From a bacterium (GTDB lineage Bacteria; BMS3Abin14): a stretch of DNA of 7,653 nt. Made by a program: the position numbers and the translations under genes. The stretch lies in assembly GCA_029210545.1 (NCBI GenBank), contig JARGFV010000114.1:1-7653 (forward strand). Reading direction: 5' to 3'. Of the stretch, positions 6,309 through 7,653 are shown piece after piece (position 1 is the stretch's first letter; the number at the start of each line of letters is the position of its first letter). Below the pieces are notes generated by a model. That model worked only from the letters and a program-made list of their open reading frames with translations, did no database searches and had not been told where the DNA came from.

Positions 6309-6395
6309 TCATACCGCTGATGGCGCCCACTGCGCCATGTTGCCTTGTACCGGCGGGCGGTAGGGGTGCTTGGTTCTCGCCGGTAGCTTATTCAT
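6309..6395 (-). CDS. Possible 28-residue leader peptide or small ORF
   Basis: On the minus strand an ATG at 6393-6395 opens 28 codons ending in TGA at 6309-6311. The peptide starts MNKLPARTKHPYRPP and ends MAQWAPSAV. A near-perfect Shine-Dalgarno, GGAGGTGG (6396-6403), abuts the ATG, with further purines (GAGGGG, 6402-6407) at a more usual six-base spacing. After the TGA the same frame stays open for 40 more codons to a TAA (6186-6188) that overlaps the cytochrome ATG by one base. The ORF lies over the first three leader stems, so its translation would alter their folding, as in attenuation. It has no cysteine and no signal peptide, and I recognise no family. An open frame of this size can arise by chance, so the ribosome site is the main support. 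Confidence 0.3.
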   Translation of the reverse strand: MNKLPARTKHPYRPPVQGNMAQWAPSAV

Positions 6396-6438
6396 CCACC
6401 TCCCCTCTCTTGTTGAGTTATTTTGATCGTCTACCTTA

Positions 6439-6466
6439 GGCCAGGAAAGGACACCCTTCCCTGGCC
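6439..6466 (-). terminator. Hairpin after the NHL gene, weak terminator or processing site
   Basis: Twelve-base arms (6439-6450 and 6455-6466) pair with one G-U or mismatched position around a four-base loop; the core is GGCCAGG. It starts 13 bases past the stop of the fn3-NHL gene. The minus-strand bases that follow are TAAGGTAG, with no U run, so complete intrinsic termination is doubtful. It may let some transcription continue into the cytochrome leader or protect an mRNA 3' end. Confidence 0.5.
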
Positions 6467-6479
6467 AGCGAAAGTCTCT

Positions 6480-7653
6480 TTATTTTTCCTCCAGAGAGGG
6501 ATACTGAACGGCATCTGCCTTGTCCCTCTGGAGGTTGAAATACGCTAGAGTTTTGCTCATGGACTCCAGGAGTACCATGTTCTTGCCGTCCTCGGTGATC
6601 ACCAGGCCCGCCGGTGTCAACGTGTTGACGTTGGCTTTCTTGGTTTCATTGGTGACAATATAGGTCGGCAGCCATCCCCCGTTTATCTGATCCTTGTAAG
6701 CTTCCTGGTATCTGAACACCTGAACGTTGCCGGCCCTGCCGTCGGTAGCGTATAGATCACCTGCCGCATCCTGGGAGATCCCCTTGATGGAGGTGAAGGT
6801 GCCGAAAATGGTGCCGCCCCCACCAATGGAATTTTTTTCACCCTCCGGAGTCACCTGGACTATCCGGTTAATGCTGGAGACAAATATATTACCTTCATCA
6901 TCAATGGTCAATGTCCCCGGCTTGTCGATTGCCCAGGCCGGGCTGTTGCTGACCTCCTCACCGGATTCATAAAGGATCGTTTCGATAAACTCCCCTTCCG
7001 GAGTTACGCGAAGGAGCCTGCTGTTGGCCAGGTCACTAATGACCAGGTTGCCTTCCAGATCGATTGCGACATCGCTGGTGACGGTCTTTTCCTTCCTCTG
7101 GACCACAACTTCCTCACCACTGGTATTCATACTTATGTAGTACAGGGTGCCCTCTTCCTCAGGCGGTCCTTCCGGGGGTTTAGGGAGATCCAATTTCTGA
7201 ACGACCTCGCCACGGTAATTTTCTTCCCCGATGGTGGTAGTGCCCTCGGGATCCACCACCCAGATCTGACCGGATGGAACGTGGGCGATGTAGATCAGTT
7301 CACAATCTTTGCTCCAGGTAATCCCCCTGAACTGCTTCGCAGTTGGAATAAGCATCTCGAGATCCCACAACGCCTCAGGAGCCTTCACGTTTTCGGTGAT
7401 GTAAAGGTTGTTGGCGGAGAGAGCCAGCCTGTCGCCACACAGTTCGAAATCTGCCGGGAACTGTTCGAGATCCGCCCTGTAGACCAACTGTGCCGGCAGG
7501 GCGTGAACCTGAAACTCGAGGCGCGCGCGACCCTTGTCCGCAGCCGACTCCACCATGAGGGTGGCCTCGATGAGGTCCGACAACGTGGAAGCCTTGCCGG
7601 TGTTGTCCTTGGACTTGACGGCGTATTGGTAAACAACTCCCGCCTCAACCTGG
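6480..7653 (-). CDS. fn3 / NHL-repeat beta-propeller protein (N-terminus outside window)
   Basis: The frame is open from the window edge (first full codon at 7650-7652) to a TAA at 6480-6482, at least 390 residues. A TTG at 7583 could be called a start, but it has no ribosome site, and the frame continues upstream with VVYQYAVKSKDNTGKAS, the last strands of a fibronectin type III domain. The true gene therefore extends further. After the TTG come about 60 linker residues, then a propeller: SGQIWVVDPEG (residues 104-114 from the TTG), a classic NHL repeat at 170-200 (DVAIDLEGNLVISDLANSRL), and others near 224-250 (IDDEGNIFVSSINRIVQVTPEG), 268-292 and 325-350. NHL propellers act as binding scaffolds. 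Similar proteins occur near multihaem cytochrome genes in Geobacter-type genomes (recalled, not checked here). It is upstream of the cytochrome on the same strand, separated by 293 bases. Confidence 0.8.
   Translation of the reverse strand, partial: QVEAGVVYQYAVKSKDNTGKASTLSDLIEATLMVESAADKGRARLEFQVHALPAQLVYRADLEQFPADFELCGDRLALSANNLYITENVKAPEALWDLEMLIPTAKQFRGITWSKDCELIYIAHVPSGQIWVVDPEGTTTIGEENYRGEVVQKLDLPKPPEGPPEEEGTLYYISMNTSGEEVVVQRKEKTVTSDVAIDLEGNLVISDLANSRLLRVTPEGEFIETILYESGEEVSNSPAWAIDKPGTLTIDDEGNIFVSSINRIVQVTPEGEKNSIGGGGTIFGTFTSIKGISQDAAGDLYATDGRAGNVQVFRYQEAYKDQINGGWLPTYIVTNETKKANVNTLTPAGLVITEDGKNMVLLESMSKTLAYFNLQRDKADAVQYPSLEEK

Larger units (their letters stand above)
6187..6438 (-). 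promoter_or_regulatory. Candidate structured leader of the cytochrome mRNA
   Basis: This stretch upstream of the cytochrome holds several possible RNA stems on the minus strand. Stem 1 pairs 6378-6385 with 6348-6355 (8 bp). Stem 2 pairs 6357-6362 with 6312-6317 (6 bp). Stem 3 pairs 6332-6338 with 6320-6326 (7 bp, five-base loop) and nests in stem 2. Stem 4 pairs 6295-6304 with 6258-6267 (9 of 10), extended by 6288-6291 with 6268-6271. Stem 5 pairs 6249-6252 with 6240-6243. Stems 1 and 2 cross, so they form a pseudoknot or exclude one another. I do not recognise a known riboswitch; the conserved GEMM (cyclic di-GMP) core is not present. No convincing promoter was found. The regulatory role is inference. 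Confidence 0.35.

Noticed and set aside
6309-6311. TGA as a selenocysteine codon
   Set aside because: A hairpin follows, but there is no CxxU or UxxC pattern, no family match, and the downstream open run is short enough to be chance. Kept only as a low-interest finding.
5845-6363. Plus-strand open frame crossing the cytochrome start and leader
   Set aside because: It is antisense to the cytochrome N-terminus and the leader, has no good ribosome site and no recognisable protein. Shadow frame.
6187-6438. GEMM / cyclic di-GMP riboswitch upstream of the cytochrome
   Set aside because: This class controls cytochromes in related bacteria, so its conserved GCAAACC and GACGCAAAGCC core segments were searched for on both strands. 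They are absent.
1-7653. tRNA, rRNA, CRISPR array, insertion sequence or attachment site
   Set aside because: Looked for on both strands; no cloverleaf, rRNA motif, regularly spaced repeat, transposase-like protein or paired terminal repeats were seen.

Overview
The window holds a multihaem cytochrome locus from a Gram-negative bacterium. The base composition is moderately GC-rich, judged by eye. Most products carry export signals: two Sec signal peptides on the minus strand, one on the plus strand, and one lipobox. A 14-haem secreted c-type cytochrome, SurA-like prolyl isomerases, a periplasmic redoxin and an fn3/NHL beta-propeller protein together point to a metal-respiring or syntrophic lineage such as Desulfuromonadia/Geobacterales or a related Desulfobacterota group. 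That taxonomic placement is inference from gene content; no marker gene is present.

Layout. Plus strand: the 3' end of a TPR-repeat protein (1-162), then a secreted SurA-N/parvulin-like protein (206-1252). A perfect bidirectional terminator hairpin (1270-1311) separates these from everything to the right, which is on the minus strand. Read in transcription order from the right edge, the minus strand carries: an fn3-NHL beta-propeller protein whose N-terminus lies outside the window (6480 to the edge); a 293-bp gap with a hairpin, a structured leader and a possible 28-codon ORF; the 14-haem cytochrome (3928-6186); a strong terminator (3858-3890); a TlpA/ResA-like thiol-disulfide oxidoreductase (3266-3760); a second terminator (3181-3204); and a lipoprotein with two successive SurA-like modules (1334-3133).

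How the genes could work together (inference). The cytochrome is exported as an unfolded chain with 28 haem-binding cysteines. The redoxin could keep its CXXCH cysteines reduced for haem ligation. The two parvulin-type proteins could chaperone or isomerise the Pro/Gly-rich cytochrome in the periplasm or at the outer membrane. The NHL propeller could be a scaffold or docking partner. The candidate of interest is therefore an export, maturation and assembly module around one large doubled-CXXCH cytochrome. Its least explained part is the 6187-6438 leader, which combines a well-spaced set of RNA stems, two of them mutually exclusive, with a small ORF and a stop/start overlap at the cytochrome ATG.

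No rRNA, tRNA, CRISPR, transposase, integrase or long direct repeat was seen.
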